The notes beneath the pieces were generated by a model. The model was given only the letters and a program-made list of their open reading frames with translations, was not told the origin of the DNA and ran no database searches. A DNA stretch of 64,000 nucleotides, from positions 1 through 64,000 of the IMG/VR virus record IMGVR_UViG_3300037487_000581, one strand, 5' to 3'. The position numbers and the translations under genes are program-made. This document shows, one piece after another, positions 19,998 through 28,294 of this stretch; positions within the stretch are counted from its first letter, which is position 1; every line of letters starts with the position of its first letter. This DNA is from a virus.

Positions 19998-21868
19998 ATC
20001 TTCTTACTCCTTGTCTTCTTGACTACAAGTGGGCGTTCTTTAAGACCGATATCCATCAACAAATCATTTACTTCGTTTGCATACCAATTGTAATCCACAT
20101 TGTTAGGAAAGTCAACAGGTAAATTCATGCAAGCAATTGCTCCATCGGAACGCGGTACTTTGTTACCAGACTTGACGTAATTGATTGTACCGGGTGAGTC
20201 TGTCCCATAGAACCAACGTACAGTCTTACCCAAATAAGTTCCAGCTTGGACACCTCCACCACGAACAGCGCGGGTTGTTAAAAACCTACTAATCTCCTTA
20301 CAATTTAGTATCGTTTCCTTTGGATCAGTACCGTCTTTAAGGAATGCGATCAATGCTTCATTGCATATATCGTTCTGTGGGTTCTTTTGCAAACCTCCGG
20401 GGCTAAAGGTTCCTTTAGTTTTCACCTTACCGTCAGTCTTAATTGCGATGTAGTTATTCACATCGCGCGAATACAAGCCGGAGTAATATGTGTCTTCAAA
20501 CTGGAACTTTGAGCGGCGCTCAAAATCACGTACGATTAAATCAACATCTTGACGTTGCTCTTTTGTGTAATACATCACAATACCGTCAGTATTGGCTGAC
20601 ACAATTTGAATGTCATTAAGCTCAAGTTGTTCAATCAACATCAACAAGGTGAGCTGACCAGTGACTGTAACTTGAATCATTAGGTCAGGGGCGTACAGTG
20701 CTGAGTAAATAGAATTCAACTTGCCGAATGCGCCGTTAATCGTGATGCGAAGACCGTCCATTGTAACGACGCCGCGCTCAAGTTCTGCAATCAGTTCCTT
20801 AGTCAATTCTTCAAGGATGGCGTGTATTCGCTTGACCGTACCTTTTGCACCGACGCGGCGATCAACCAAGACCTTGAACACTTCAAGAAAATACGGACCG
20901 AGGTTCTCAGGGAACAACCCTTGATTCAGGATGATGGTTGGGTAATACGACGTAACGTCAATGTCGCGAAGTTCGTAGTCATCTTCATTGGTAAACGATC
21001 GCTCACTTTCTTGTGAGTGTAAACCTCCCATCCCTAACTTGTAAACACTCTGATTAATCTCAATCAATGTGTCAGCAAGTTCTTTAGTCATTTCAATCTG
21101 ACCGTTGGTCTTAGCAGTAAATGGTGATCGGCGCACCATTTCAAGCACTTCTTGCAACTGAGGCGTTTTGTAACTGATGTAATCAGGAACCTTGTAAAAG
21201 AACTGTCTCTCCTTTACCGAAGGTTTGACAAGTTTCTTACCTGTAAGGCGAAACAACTCAGCTTTGATTACCGCTTCAGAAACCTGAGCGTCGGACTTGG
21301 AACGCAAGTCAGTGCGATACTCAGCAGACATAACTTCTCGTAGTTCAATACGACCCTTGACCTGATTGAACAATTCTCGTGTTGTCTCAAGGTCGTTTAA
21401 ACAATAGTCAGCGACTTCCCGCATTTGTTGCCGTGTCAAAGGTTTATCAGGGTCATAAGGAAGACCCTGCAACTTTGGCATGTGCATACGCGCACCATAC
21501 GCCTTGAGGCTAACCATAACGCCCGGTGCAACCTCTTTAATGTCAATATGGTCGTAGCTCAGTGCATTACACTTGAAATGCTTGTAAAAGTTCCAAGGTT
21601 TCATGTCATGCACAATTATAGCATCACTGGCTTCCTTCAACTCAGCACACTCCCTACCTGCAAGAGCCAAGCTGAGAATCGGGAAGTCATAGTTTACACC
21701 GTTGAATGTGACGACTGTATAGCTATTCATGATACGGCGGATACCTTCGATGTCAAGAACAGAATCGTCGTGCATCTCATATTCACGAATCTTACCTTCC
21801 ATATTGATAAACTTGGCAAGGAAGAAATTCGGGTAAACTTCAAGGTCGAGGAAGATAGGGTCAGTCAT
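19994..21868 (-). CDS. Family-B DNA polymerase with 3'-5' exonuclease
   Basis: 624 residues from MTDPIFLDLEVYPNFF. A longer frame exists but the start at 21868 has an AGAGACG site and overlaps the gene before it by eight bases. Exonuclease motifs: FLDLEVYP (D-x-E), VTFNGVNYDFPIL, YCLNDLETT. Polymerase motifs: DIDVTSYYPTIILN (A), INGAFGKLNS (B) and SANTDGIVMY (C). The last is NTD rather than the usual DTD, a variant in some phage B polymerases. Small for the family. Probably the main replicase; the downstream genes are translated in the same chain. Confidence 0.92.
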   Translation of the reverse strand: MTDPIFLDLEVYPNFFLAKFINMEGKIREYEMHDDSVLDIEGIRRIMNSYTVVTFNGVNYDFPILSLALAGRECAELKEASDAIIVHDMKPWNFYKHFKCNALSYDHIDIKEVAPGVMVSLKAYGARMHMPKLQGLPYDPDKPLTRQQMREVADYCLNDLETTRELFNQVKGRIELREVMSAEYRTDLRSKSDAQVSEAVIKAELFRLTGKKLVKPSVKERQFFYKVPDYISYKTPQLQEVLEMVRRSPFTAKTNGQIEMTKELADTLIEINQSVYKLGMGGLHSQESERSFTNEDDYELRDIDVTSYYPTIILNQGLFPENLGPYFLEVFKVLVDRRVGAKGTVKRIHAILEELTKELIAELERGVVTMDGLRITINGAFGKLNSIYSALYAPDLMIQVTVTGQLTLLMLIEQLELNDIQIVSANTDGIVMYYTKEQRQDVDLIVRDFERRSKFQFEDTYYSGLYSRDVNNYIAIKTDGKVKTKGTFSPGGLQKNPQNDICNEALIAFLKDGTDPKETILNCKEISRFLTTRAVRGGGVQAGTYLGKTVRWFYGTDSPGTINYVKSGNKVPRSDGAIACMNLPVDFPNNVDYNWYANEVNDLLMDIGLKERPLVVKKTRSKKI

Positions 21869-22079
21869 CGTCTCTGTCTGCAAAGAATTCCTCTTTGCGC
21901 CTCCTAACATATTGTTCGTAAGTTTGTTTGGATTCAAGCTCACCATCACACGCTTCGCATAACAAAACCATTTGTGTGTCTGTTTCCTTTGAACCCCAAT
22001 ATTCATATGGACCGATACCTACGTCAGTCCATTCACCATCAACGTTCTCACCGCAGTGCGGACAGATCATTTTATTCAT
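21861..22079 (-). CDS. Zinc-ribbon protein
   Basis: 72 residues from MNKMICPHCGENVDGEW. CPHC and CEAC about 38 residues apart form a zinc ribbon, then a basic-acidic helix (QTYEQYVRRRKEEFF). Its stop overlaps the polymerase start, so it is made with the polymerase; could be a polymerase accessory or regulator. Eight-base overlap upstream too. Confidence 0.7.
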   Translation of the reverse strand: MNKMICPHCGENVDGEWTDVGIGPYEYWGSKETDTQMVLLCEACDGELESKQTYEQYVRRRKEEFFADRDDD

Positions 22080-22230
22080 GCCCCCATTGAAAACCACAAT
22101 CGTGACAAACCCAGTAGTCGCATTCATCAGCTAATGCGTCTGCATCGTGGTGATAATGGGCAGTGTCGTCGCTATCACATTTTGGGCAAGTTACCCAGTC
22201 GTAGTAGACTTCTTCCTTGTTTTCATCCAT
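22072..22230 (-). CDS. 52-residue zinc-ribbon protein
   Basis: MDENKEEVYYDWVTCPKCDS then a His/Asp-rich middle (HYHHDADALADEC) and VCHDCGFQWGHE. CPKC and CHDC make a zinc ribbon. AGGGGT leads the start, the first of the polymerase unit. A second frame starting at 22235 lacks sense. Confidence 0.7.
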   Translation of the reverse strand: MDENKEEVYYDWVTCPKCDSDDTAHYHHDADALADECDYWVCHDCGFQWGHE

Positions 22231-22237
22231 TTCATAA

Positions 22238-22294
22238 CCCCTATAGAATACCTTTGTTTACTTGCGGCAGGTACATAATAACCCTACCGCAAGT
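22238..22294 (-). promoter_or_regulatory. Intergenic control module with terminator
   Basis: ACTTGCGG/CCGCAAGT (22260-22267/22287-22294), extended by a wobble and three more pairs, closes on an AATAATAAC-type loop. GGTATTCTATAGGGG then leads into the gene at 22072. It separates the polymerase unit from the gene at 22308. Confidence 0.6.
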
Positions 22295-22307
22295 CTTTTA
22301 CAACAGC

Positions 22308-23189
22308 TTAAACGTCGCTATACTCAGTACGTGAACCACGAGCATTTGATTGATAATGGATGTCAAACTCAAGCAATGCACATGCCCCTGTGTCGTTATC
22401 CAACGCGTCGCTAGAAGCTAACCTTGATATCTTCCACATGATACAACATGAATCGTTGAAACCAGTCATGTCAATTGGCCCAAATGCAACGAGTTCGTGT
22501 TTCTTTGCATTATTTGGATTCACCTTAGTGACCGTTGACAATGTTGTATAAGTTCCATAAGCATTGACGAAGTCACCGAACACATTGGCAATGTCATATT
22601 CAAATTTCCAACGGGTGTTGTTAGCAGAAGCATTGATAAAACGCAAATGAATATGAGGATGTATTTCAGTTCCATTTGCCCAAGCGTGCGGCATCTGAGC
22701 AATTCCAGCGATTGTATTGTCGGTATTGCCTGCGAATTCAAGCATCCCAGTCGCATTACTTACGGTCGGTGGAGCCGACGCTCCTGCGGGATTAATGCCT
22801 TGAGATGGGAAACGTAGATCGTCCCAAAACAAACCTCGGTCTGAACCCATGACAAGCCACCCACTAGGGTACGCCTTCAATGTCACTAAGGTTTTCTCTG
22901 TCAACGGGTAAACCCCATTAACATCATTTATCAGATCGGTTCCATCGGGCAAAATATTGACTATATTCGCTCCTGTCGCATAGACATACAACTTCCTTCC
23001 ATTGATAACAGAAGGAAGTGTGATATCCACATCACCGGTAGATGTGTCAACAATGAGATAGTCATCATTGTTAGACACTGTATAATCAGCATTGACATTC
23101 TTAACCTTCTCAAGTGAGTTCAACCATAACAATGTGTCCCGACTAGGGAACCGATCTGAAGCATGGTAATGCTCTTGATTGTCAAACAT
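22308..23189 (-). CDS. Beta-rich virion- or fibre-like protein
   Basis: 293 residues. Fibre-like beginning (YTVSNNDDYLIVDTSTGDV then ITLPSVINGRKLYVYATG) like phage tail-fibre stem modules, then FWDDLRFPSQGINPAGASAP and QMPHAWANGTEIHPHIHLRF, a module of unknown function often found in phage structural or appendage proteins. Lies in the replication region, between a DUF3310 gene and a terminator. Either an early-region cargo gene or a misplaced appendage gene. Weak GAGATG start, coupled. Confidence 0.7.
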   Translation of the reverse strand: MFDNQEHYHASDRFPSRDTLLWLNSLEKVKNVNADYTVSNNDDYLIVDTSTGDVDITLPSVINGRKLYVYATGANIVNILPDGTDLINDVNGVYPLTEKTLVTLKAYPSGWLVMGSDRGLFWDDLRFPSQGINPAGASAPPTVSNATGMLEFAGNTDNTIAGIAQMPHAWANGTEIHPHIHLRFINASANNTRWKFEYDIANVFGDFVNAYGTYTTLSTVTKVNPNNAKKHELVAFGPIDMTGFNDSCCIMWKISRLASSDALDNDTGACALLEFDIHYQSNARGSRTEYSDV

Positions 23190-23190
23190 C

Positions 23191-23718
23191 TCATCTATCC
23201 TGATCTACGTAACCGTCTGACAACGGTTCTTCACCGCCCCAAAAGTTCTTCAACATCGGACTGATAGCACCCTCATTGGTAATGTGATGATCTAACGCAG
23301 CCTTCATTGAATACTGACGCATCATTTCTTCACGCAAATGTTCAGGAACACCTGTCATAGCGTCTTCACGCATTTTGTCCATTTTAAATGACAATTGCTC
23401 TTGATAGTCATCGGGGTATTTCTGTTTATCGATCAGAGAATCATCAGTAGGGTGTTTGACACTTTCCGCAGGACGAACCCCTTCCATATTAATATGGATA
23501 GCTTTTTCTATATTGTATTCAAGTTCAATCAGCTTCTCAATAAAATGAATGGATTTTTCAAGGTCCTCTTTACCGTTCTTAAGATGATATCGCTCTAAAT
23601 ATTTCGTTGCACATCCTACAAAGTAACCGCGACCATATAGACGGTACATTCTATCCCAATGTTGTTCGCCATCTTTTGGATAGTGAGTACCGCCCACTTG
23701 TTTATCATTTGCGCTCAT
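23191..23718 (-). CDS. DUF3310 (nucleotide-kinase-like) protein
   Basis: 175 residues from MSANDKQVGGTHY in an ATGA overlap with the TS-like gene. The first 70 residues carry DUF3310 marks: VGGTHYPKDGEQHWDRMY, GYFVGCATKYLERYHLKNG, EDLEKSIHFIEKLI. The rest is helical and acidic. The family is annotated as nucleotide kinase-like in phages but activity is unproven. Coupling to the TS-like enzyme supports a nucleotide role. Confidence 0.8.
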   Translation of the reverse strand: MSANDKQVGGTHYPKDGEQHWDRMYRLYGRGYFVGCATKYLERYHLKNGKEDLEKSIHFIEKLIELEYNIEKAIHINMEGVRPAESVKHPTDDSLIDKQKYPDDYQEQLSFKMDKMREDAMTGVPEHLREEMMRQYSMKAALDHHITNEGAISPMLKNFWGGEEPLSDGYVDQDR

Positions 23719-24680
23719 TTGGATTCTCTCTTTTCCAACCATTGTTGACAAGCTAACCGCCAGTCTGTTGCCTGTATTGCTAGCGTATAGTATAGCCCGT
23801 TTTTATTTTCCTTGTGTGCCCGGTGCGCCATCGCCATTGGCTTTGCGACGTAGTTAAAGAATGGATCCATGTACTTCACACTCCGCCACGGTTCTTCCAT
23901 GAATGTGTATAAGTCACTCATCCAGCTTTCTTTATTGCTTACCAATGGGAACGGTGCGACCTGTCCGTTCTTATACGGGTCATCTACAGTCAGCGGTAAA
24001 TCGTGACACTTGTTCCAATGGGGAGTGAGTTCTGTGTACACGTGCATACAGTTGCTGATCTGCCAATAACGCCCAACCTTAACACCGATCATTGATGCAA
24101 CATATTCTTGAATCACGCTCATGTGAACTGCATTTGCGCCCAATGCGCCAAGAATAAAATCATTACTACGATTGTAAACAGTCCAGTCGAGATAACCATC
24201 GCGAATACGCGGGACGATAGTGAGGTTGCAAGCCTTGTCTAAAGTTTCTTTACCAAGGTCGTCGGTGTCCCATATCTGCAAGACGGCTTGACGGTCGTCT
24301 GGATTTCTTCTGAGAAGTGTAATGACTTCGTCGATTTGGTCACGTCCAAAATGCGATCTGAGTCGGTGACCGTACGCGGCGTTGAAACGATCCCCATCGT
24401 CGCTATACTTCCGCATTTGGCTATTGTATTCATCAAGGAATTCAACATCATCTCTTCCTGCGAGCATCCAAAGACTCTCGAATAAATGAAAGAAGGGGTT
24501 GGCATCTCGTTCAGCAGAGAATAAAACTCTTTCGTCAGGTCTGTCGTACTGGACGGCGGTTGGAGACATGATTTCGAGTGTTGGTCCATTTCTACTATCC
24601 CTTTTCACACCGTTGTTTTTCAAATGAAACAATCCCAATGGGAAAATATCATTTACATTTCTACCGCGAATACTCAGCAT
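23715..24680 (-). CDS. Thymidylate-synthase-family enzyme (dTMP or hmdUMP)
   Basis: 321 residues; GGAGATATTTA before the start. TS fold markers: NPFFHLFESLWMLAGRDD, FNAAYGHRLRSHFG, DRQAVLQIWD, DKACNLTIVP (catalytic Cys), NRSNDFILGALGANAVH (binding loop with Asn for dUMP) and WQISNCMHVY. It should act on dUMP with folate, giving dTMP or 5-hydroxymethyl-dUMP; sequence alone cannot separate the two. Neighbours include a DNA base-hypermodification protein, and dUTPase and dCMP deaminase supply dUMP. The usual Pro before the catalytic Cys is Ala here. Confidence 0.85.
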   Translation of the reverse strand: MLSIRGRNVNDIFPLGLFHLKNNGVKRDSRNGPTLEIMSPTAVQYDRPDERVLFSAERDANPFFHLFESLWMLAGRDDVEFLDEYNSQMRKYSDDGDRFNAAYGHRLRSHFGRDQIDEVITLLRRNPDDRQAVLQIWDTDDLGKETLDKACNLTIVPRIRDGYLDWTVYNRSNDFILGALGANAVHMSVIQEYVASMIGVKVGRYWQISNCMHVYTELTPHWNKCHDLPLTVDDPYKNGQVAPFPLVSNKESWMSDLYTFMEEPWRSVKYMDPFFNYVAKPMAMAHRAHKENKNGLYYTLAIQATDWRLACQQWLEKRESK

Positions 24681-25012
24681 TAAATATCTCCTTTGTTGTT
24701 TATTGCGTCACAATCAAGTGATTGTAACACACTGAAAACTCCAAGTGCCAACTGGTCAATCGCCATCTCATTGTGATTATTATCTGCGTCTCTTAACTCA
24801 CGAATGTTAAGACGCTCAACAATGACGTGTATCACCTCGTGCCAGAATGTTTGATTCATCATCTCAATAGACTTACTGTTGTCTATGCGAATCGACTCCT
24901 CAACATAACTGACTTCACCATAAAGGTCAGTACGCTCTTTATTATGGCTGACCAAATGCCCGCCGTCAACACCCGTTACTTCAAAAGGTAAACCACAGAC
25001 TTTAATTTTCAT
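24680..25012 (-). CDS. HExxH metallopeptidase-like protein
   Basis: 110 residues. FWHEVIHVIVERL carries a zinc-protease HExxH motif (about residue 58), preceded by a beta domain (GEVSYVEESIRIDNS) and followed by an acidic helix. Size and plan resemble ImmA/IrrE or minimal SprT-type domains. It sits translationally coupled between the hypermodification gene and the TS-like gene. A similar small HExxH protein is common in phages, role unknown. Confidence 0.75.
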   Translation of the reverse strand: MKIKVCGLPFEVTGVDGGHLVSHNKERTDLYGEVSYVEESIRIDNSKSIEMMNQTFWHEVIHVIVERLNIRELRDADNNHNEMAIDQLALGVFSVLQSLDCDAINNKGDI

Positions 25013-25884
25013 TTTGCACCCGGATAATGTGAGCGAGGACGACCTTCACCATTCTTGACACGTAGATATTTATCGAACTCACAATTACAGTTCTGTATGT
25101 TGTGCGCGGGTAATAGCCAACCCAATTCGTCTTCAATTAGCAACCTTTGCTCATTTATCTCTTTCAACCCTTGATCTTGACGCAACGCTTTCTCAACCGG
25201 GCGACCGTGGTAACGGTTAAGACCGCGAATTGACCCTGGGCCGAGCGGAGCCCATGCCCACCAATCACTGGCCCCGTCAAGTAAAGGTGTAAACTTAAGA
25301 TCAGCAACGACTTGTCCTGCCATGAAACTACCGAGACCATCGAACTGACGAAGATGTTCCCAATATTCTTCAAGAGATTCTTGAAAATTTAGGTTAGGTC
25401 GATGATTGCGTGTTATCGGAGCACGACCTTTCTCCCAGATAGGAGTCAACACACGATCAAGAATGTAATCAACTTTGTCCATGCTGACACCGTTGGTGCT
25501 GACAAGATACGCGCCTGTAAAGACTTTACCTTCTTCAACATCACGAATATGTTTCAATTGAACACGAGCTGCGTCTTTCCAACCATTGAAATTATAACCA
25601 CTCGGAAACATGATTCTAGACAATGTCGGAGGCCAATTGAACAGGCGGGCAACGATCATAGCAAACCAAAGATTCGGATGGTCACGATATGGATCAATCC
25701 AGTTCTTTTTAATCCAGATTGAGACAGTGTCTTTCTCGCGTTCGACATTGCAGAACTTGTAAGTTTGAAATATCGGATCATCACTCCAAGGTTTAGGATA
25801 ACCGTGTTCTTTCTTCACGCGGATTGACTCACGCTCTTTGATCCAATATACAAACAGCTTCTGCATTTCATTAAGTTCGCTCAT
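25009..25884 (-). CDS. Putative DNA base hypermodification protein
   Basis: 291 residues; GGAGC sets the start at 25884. Matches the HMUDK_hel (aGPT-PPlase, HhH-glycosylase-like) family: N-terminal ERESIRVKKEHGYPKPWSDD, FCNVEREKDTVSIWI, then TGAYLVSTNG, LRQFDGLGSFMAGQVVADL and GPGSIRGLNRYHGRP. Members take part in building thymine hypermodifications from 5-hydroxymethyluracil in DNA. Here the helical domain stands alone; no P-loop 5-hmdU kinase is fused or visible nearby. Coupled to the HExxH gene and TS-like gene. Confidence 0.85.
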   Translation of the reverse strand: MSELNEMQKLFVYWIKERESIRVKKEHGYPKPWSDDPIFQTYKFCNVEREKDTVSIWIKKNWIDPYRDHPNLWFAMIVARLFNWPPTLSRIMFPSGYNFNGWKDAARVQLKHIRDVEEGKVFTGAYLVSTNGVSMDKVDYILDRVLTPIWEKGRAPITRNHRPNLNFQESLEEYWEHLRQFDGLGSFMAGQVVADLKFTPLLDGASDWWAWAPLGPGSIRGLNRYHGRPVEKALRQDQGLKEINEQRLLIEDELGWLLPAHNIQNCNCEFDKYLRVKNGEGRPRSHYPGAK

Positions 25885-26009
25885 TTGACTAAGCTCCAAA
25901 TAATGTAAAACCAACACACGACAGAAGCAATTAGTGAATTTAGAAACAAGATCGATCTAATCGCATACTGTGTTTCATAAGACAAGTTGTACCACCATTT
26001 GTGCATCAT
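25881..26009 (-). CDS. Small membrane peptide
   Basis: 42 residues at most, MMHKWWYNLSYETQYA, then one transmembrane helix (SILFLNSLIASVVCWFYIIW). ATGATG overlap with the exonuclease gene; end overlaps the next start. Function unknown. Confidence 0.6.
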   Translation of the reverse strand: MMHKWWYNLSYETQYAIRSILFLNSLIASVVCWFYIIWSLVK

Positions 26010-26521
26010 TTTGCTAAAATCCTTATCAAATGTTTAGCTTGCGAAATTGCATCGGATAGTGCGTTGTGATGAGTTCCTTCGCGTTCCATTTTAATATGTG
26101 GTGCTAATGACTTCATAGTACGATAACAACGATCGTTATAATATTCCCACGGAACATCTAGCACCTTGTGTCTGCGATAAGCGTTGGCTAAAATGACGTT
26201 ATCAAATGAGGCACCATTTCCCCAGACTTTGACATCATCAAATTTTGACATATAGTTATTAAAATCTAACAACACATCGAATTCATGTTCACCGACACGT
26301 TCAAACTCTCGTTGCGCTTCTTTTGTTTGAGCCATCCACCAAAGAACAGTAGACGTATCCATAACTCCACCGCATTTAACAGAAGTATCCAAGTCAATCA
26401 CGTCATAGAACTTTTCGCCCAGTTCTCCTGTTTCAATATCAAATGCCACAGCACCAATCGCAATGATCGCGGCGTTGGTACTCGTACCCATTGTTTCAAG
26501 GTCTATCATCACATTGTTCAT
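26006..26521 (-). CDS. DexA-like 3'-5' exonuclease
   Basis: 171 residues, AAGGTG site. DEDD fold: MIDLETMGTS (D-x-E), WGNGASFDNVIL (Asp in motif II), HHNALSDAISQAKHL (His and Asp of motif III). Similar to the Rv2179c/T4 DexA group of exonucleases, which degrade single-stranded DNA or RNA from 3' ends. Full length for the group. Likely role in nucleotide recycling or repair. Confidence 0.88.
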   Translation of the reverse strand: MNNVMIDLETMGTSTNAAIIAIGAVAFDIETGELGEKFYDVIDLDTSVKCGGVMDTSTVLWWMAQTKEAQREFERVGEHEFDVLLDFNNYMSKFDDVKVWGNGASFDNVILANAYRRHKVLDVPWEYYNDRCYRTMKSLAPHIKMEREGTHHNALSDAISQAKHLIRILAK

Positions 26522-26762
26522 GTTTCACCTTTGTGTAAATACGTGGTTTTGAATACGCCGAGTTTTGAGTCACTTCTTTATGCTTAATCATCTTCTGAAT
26601 CTGAGCACTTATTGTGTCTATAGTCAAACCTGTTCCGGCAACTAAATCTTTAGCCATGAACGTTTCAGGTACAGTTTCTAATAATTGGGCGCGTCGTGCT
26701 TTTGCCAAACGTGCGACCCGTTCATTACGCTTTTTAACCGCTTGATACTTATCAATCATCAT
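26496..26762 (-). CDS. Winged-helix-like protein
   Basis: 88 residues from MMIDKYQAVKKRNERV, GGAGC upstream. A basic N-terminal helix (RNERVARLAKARRAQLLE), then FMAKDLVAGTGLTIDTISAQIQKMI, an HTH-type segment. May regulate transcription or bind DNA at replication sites. Overlaps both neighbours. Confidence 0.65.
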   Translation of the reverse strand: MMIDKYQAVKKRNERVARLAKARRAQLLETVPETFMAKDLVAGTGLTIDTISAQIQKMIKHKEVTQNSAYSKPRIYTKVKHEQCDDRP

Positions 26763-28294
26763 TGCGATTCGCTCCAAAAATCAAAGTAAAGTTTACTCGA
26801 AGGTTGAACAATTGTCAACTTATCTTTTGCCCTTGTTACACCAACGTAAGCAACACGACGCTCATCATCAGGTGACTTTATAAACTCTTGATGCGATTTA
26901 TAGGCCATATCTGACAACAACACGACATGTGATGCTTCACCACCTTTTGCAGAATGTATCGTACCTATTGAGGTTTTTGGTGCATGGGTTAGCTTGTAAC
27001 CATTCGAGAGCACTAGCCTGTAGTAGTCTATTAACCCCTGCCCTATACCGCTGCACACATTGTACCACGGTGCCAAGTCTTTTAAACCATACTCATCACG
27101 CAACTTGGCAAAGTCAAACATATCAGTATCTTTAACATTGGCAATGCGAACTTTATGGCCGCGAGCCAAATATTCACCAACGTGCATCGCATCGTACATT
27201 GCTTTGGCTTCTGCACCAGTTATTGATTCAGTTTTACGCAACTTCTCAACAGCGTAGATCGCTTTAACGTGAGCAGAGTGTATTGATGAACGACCGTATT
27301 TTCCAACATAAGGCATACCGATCATCATAAAGTGTTCAGCAATGCGCTTTGTCAAAAAGTTGTTACGCACAAGAATCAACGTATCTTCATTAGCATCAAA
27401 ATCAATGTTCTCAAGCGAATTAACAAAGTCAACTTGACCTTCAACATCACGACTATTAAACGGTTTATCAAATCTGCTTTCAATTTTGGACACCAAACCT
27501 TTCGCCAATTCATGAACCGAACGAGGTAATCGGTACGATTGACTTAGAACCTGCTTTTCACCTTCAAGCGCCAAGAACGACTTTATATCAGCACCGCTAA
27601 AACGATAGATTGACTGATCATCGTCACCAGAGATTATCGTCTGCTTAACGTTCTTGAACGCATGTTGTAATACCGACCATTGCAAACGCGACAAATCTTG
27701 AGCTTCGTCAACAATAGCGTAGTGAGCATTAGAGCTATCACACATATGAATGTAAGCATCGAGCATGTCAGTGAAGTCCATAACATACTTGGAACTTTTG
27801 AAATCTTGATACCCTTCTTGGAATCGTTCAAGTTCTTCCCATTCGCATTCAACATAGTTCTCCTCCCAGATCTCACGCAACGGTCGTTGTTGCACCCGAG
27901 CAAGGTTGTCAAGAAACAATAAAATGTCGCCTTTCTCGCTACCTACCGGCACACCTTCAGCTTCATCCCACGTACCTTCAAAACGATAACCCAACCATTC
28001 ACCTAACTCACGATAATGTTCTTTACCTATAACATCTGCTTTACCAATACCGAGTGCTGCGAAACACATGGCATGAACTGTCTTGAACATCGGTAATTGT
28101 CTTGCTTTAATATTGAATCTATCTGCTGCGCGTTCTGTTGCCTCACTAACCGCTTTCTTTGTAAAACTGACAAACGCCACTTTGTCAGGCGGTACTTCTT
28201 TCTTAAACAATTCGTCAACGTGATTTAAAACTGTCGTCGTTTTCCCGGTACCTGGAGGACCAAGTATTACCGTTTGATTATCAGAAATCCTCAT
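26759..28294 (-). CDS. UvrD/PcrA-like superfamily 1 DNA helicase
   Basis: 511 residues; start MRISDNQTVILGP region at 28294 with AAGGAA. Motifs: LGPPGTGKTTT (Walker A), FVSFTKKAVSEA (Ia), IVDEAQDLS (II), ISGDDDQSIYRFSGAD (III), LSQSYRLP (IV), TIGTIHSAKGGEASHVVLL (V) and AYVGVTRAKDKL (VI). Unwinds DNA 3'-5' in this family. Overlaps the primase gene end, consistent with a replisome pair. Shorter than bacterial UvrD (about 720), typical of phage forms. Confidence 0.93.
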   Translation of the reverse strand: MRISDNQTVILGPPGTGKTTTVLNHVDELFKKEVPPDKVAFVSFTKKAVSEATERAADRFNIKARQLPMFKTVHAMCFAALGIGKADVIGKEHYRELGEWLGYRFEGTWDEAEGVPVGSEKGDILLFLDNLARVQQRPLREIWEENYVECEWEELERFQEGYQDFKSSKYVMDFTDMLDAYIHMCDSSNAHYAIVDEAQDLSRLQWSVLQHAFKNVKQTIISGDDDQSIYRFSGADIKSFLALEGEKQVLSQSYRLPRSVHELAKGLVSKIESRFDKPFNSRDVEGQVDFVNSLENIDFDANEDTLILVRNNFLTKRIAEHFMMIGMPYVGKYGRSSIHSAHVKAIYAVEKLRKTESITGAEAKAMYDAMHVGEYLARGHKVRIANVKDTDMFDFAKLRDEYGLKDLAPWYNVCSGIGQGLIDYYRLVLSNGYKLTHAPKTSIGTIHSAKGGEASHVVLLSDMAYKSHQEFIKSPDDERRVAYVGVTRAKDKLTIVQPSSKLYFDFWSESQ

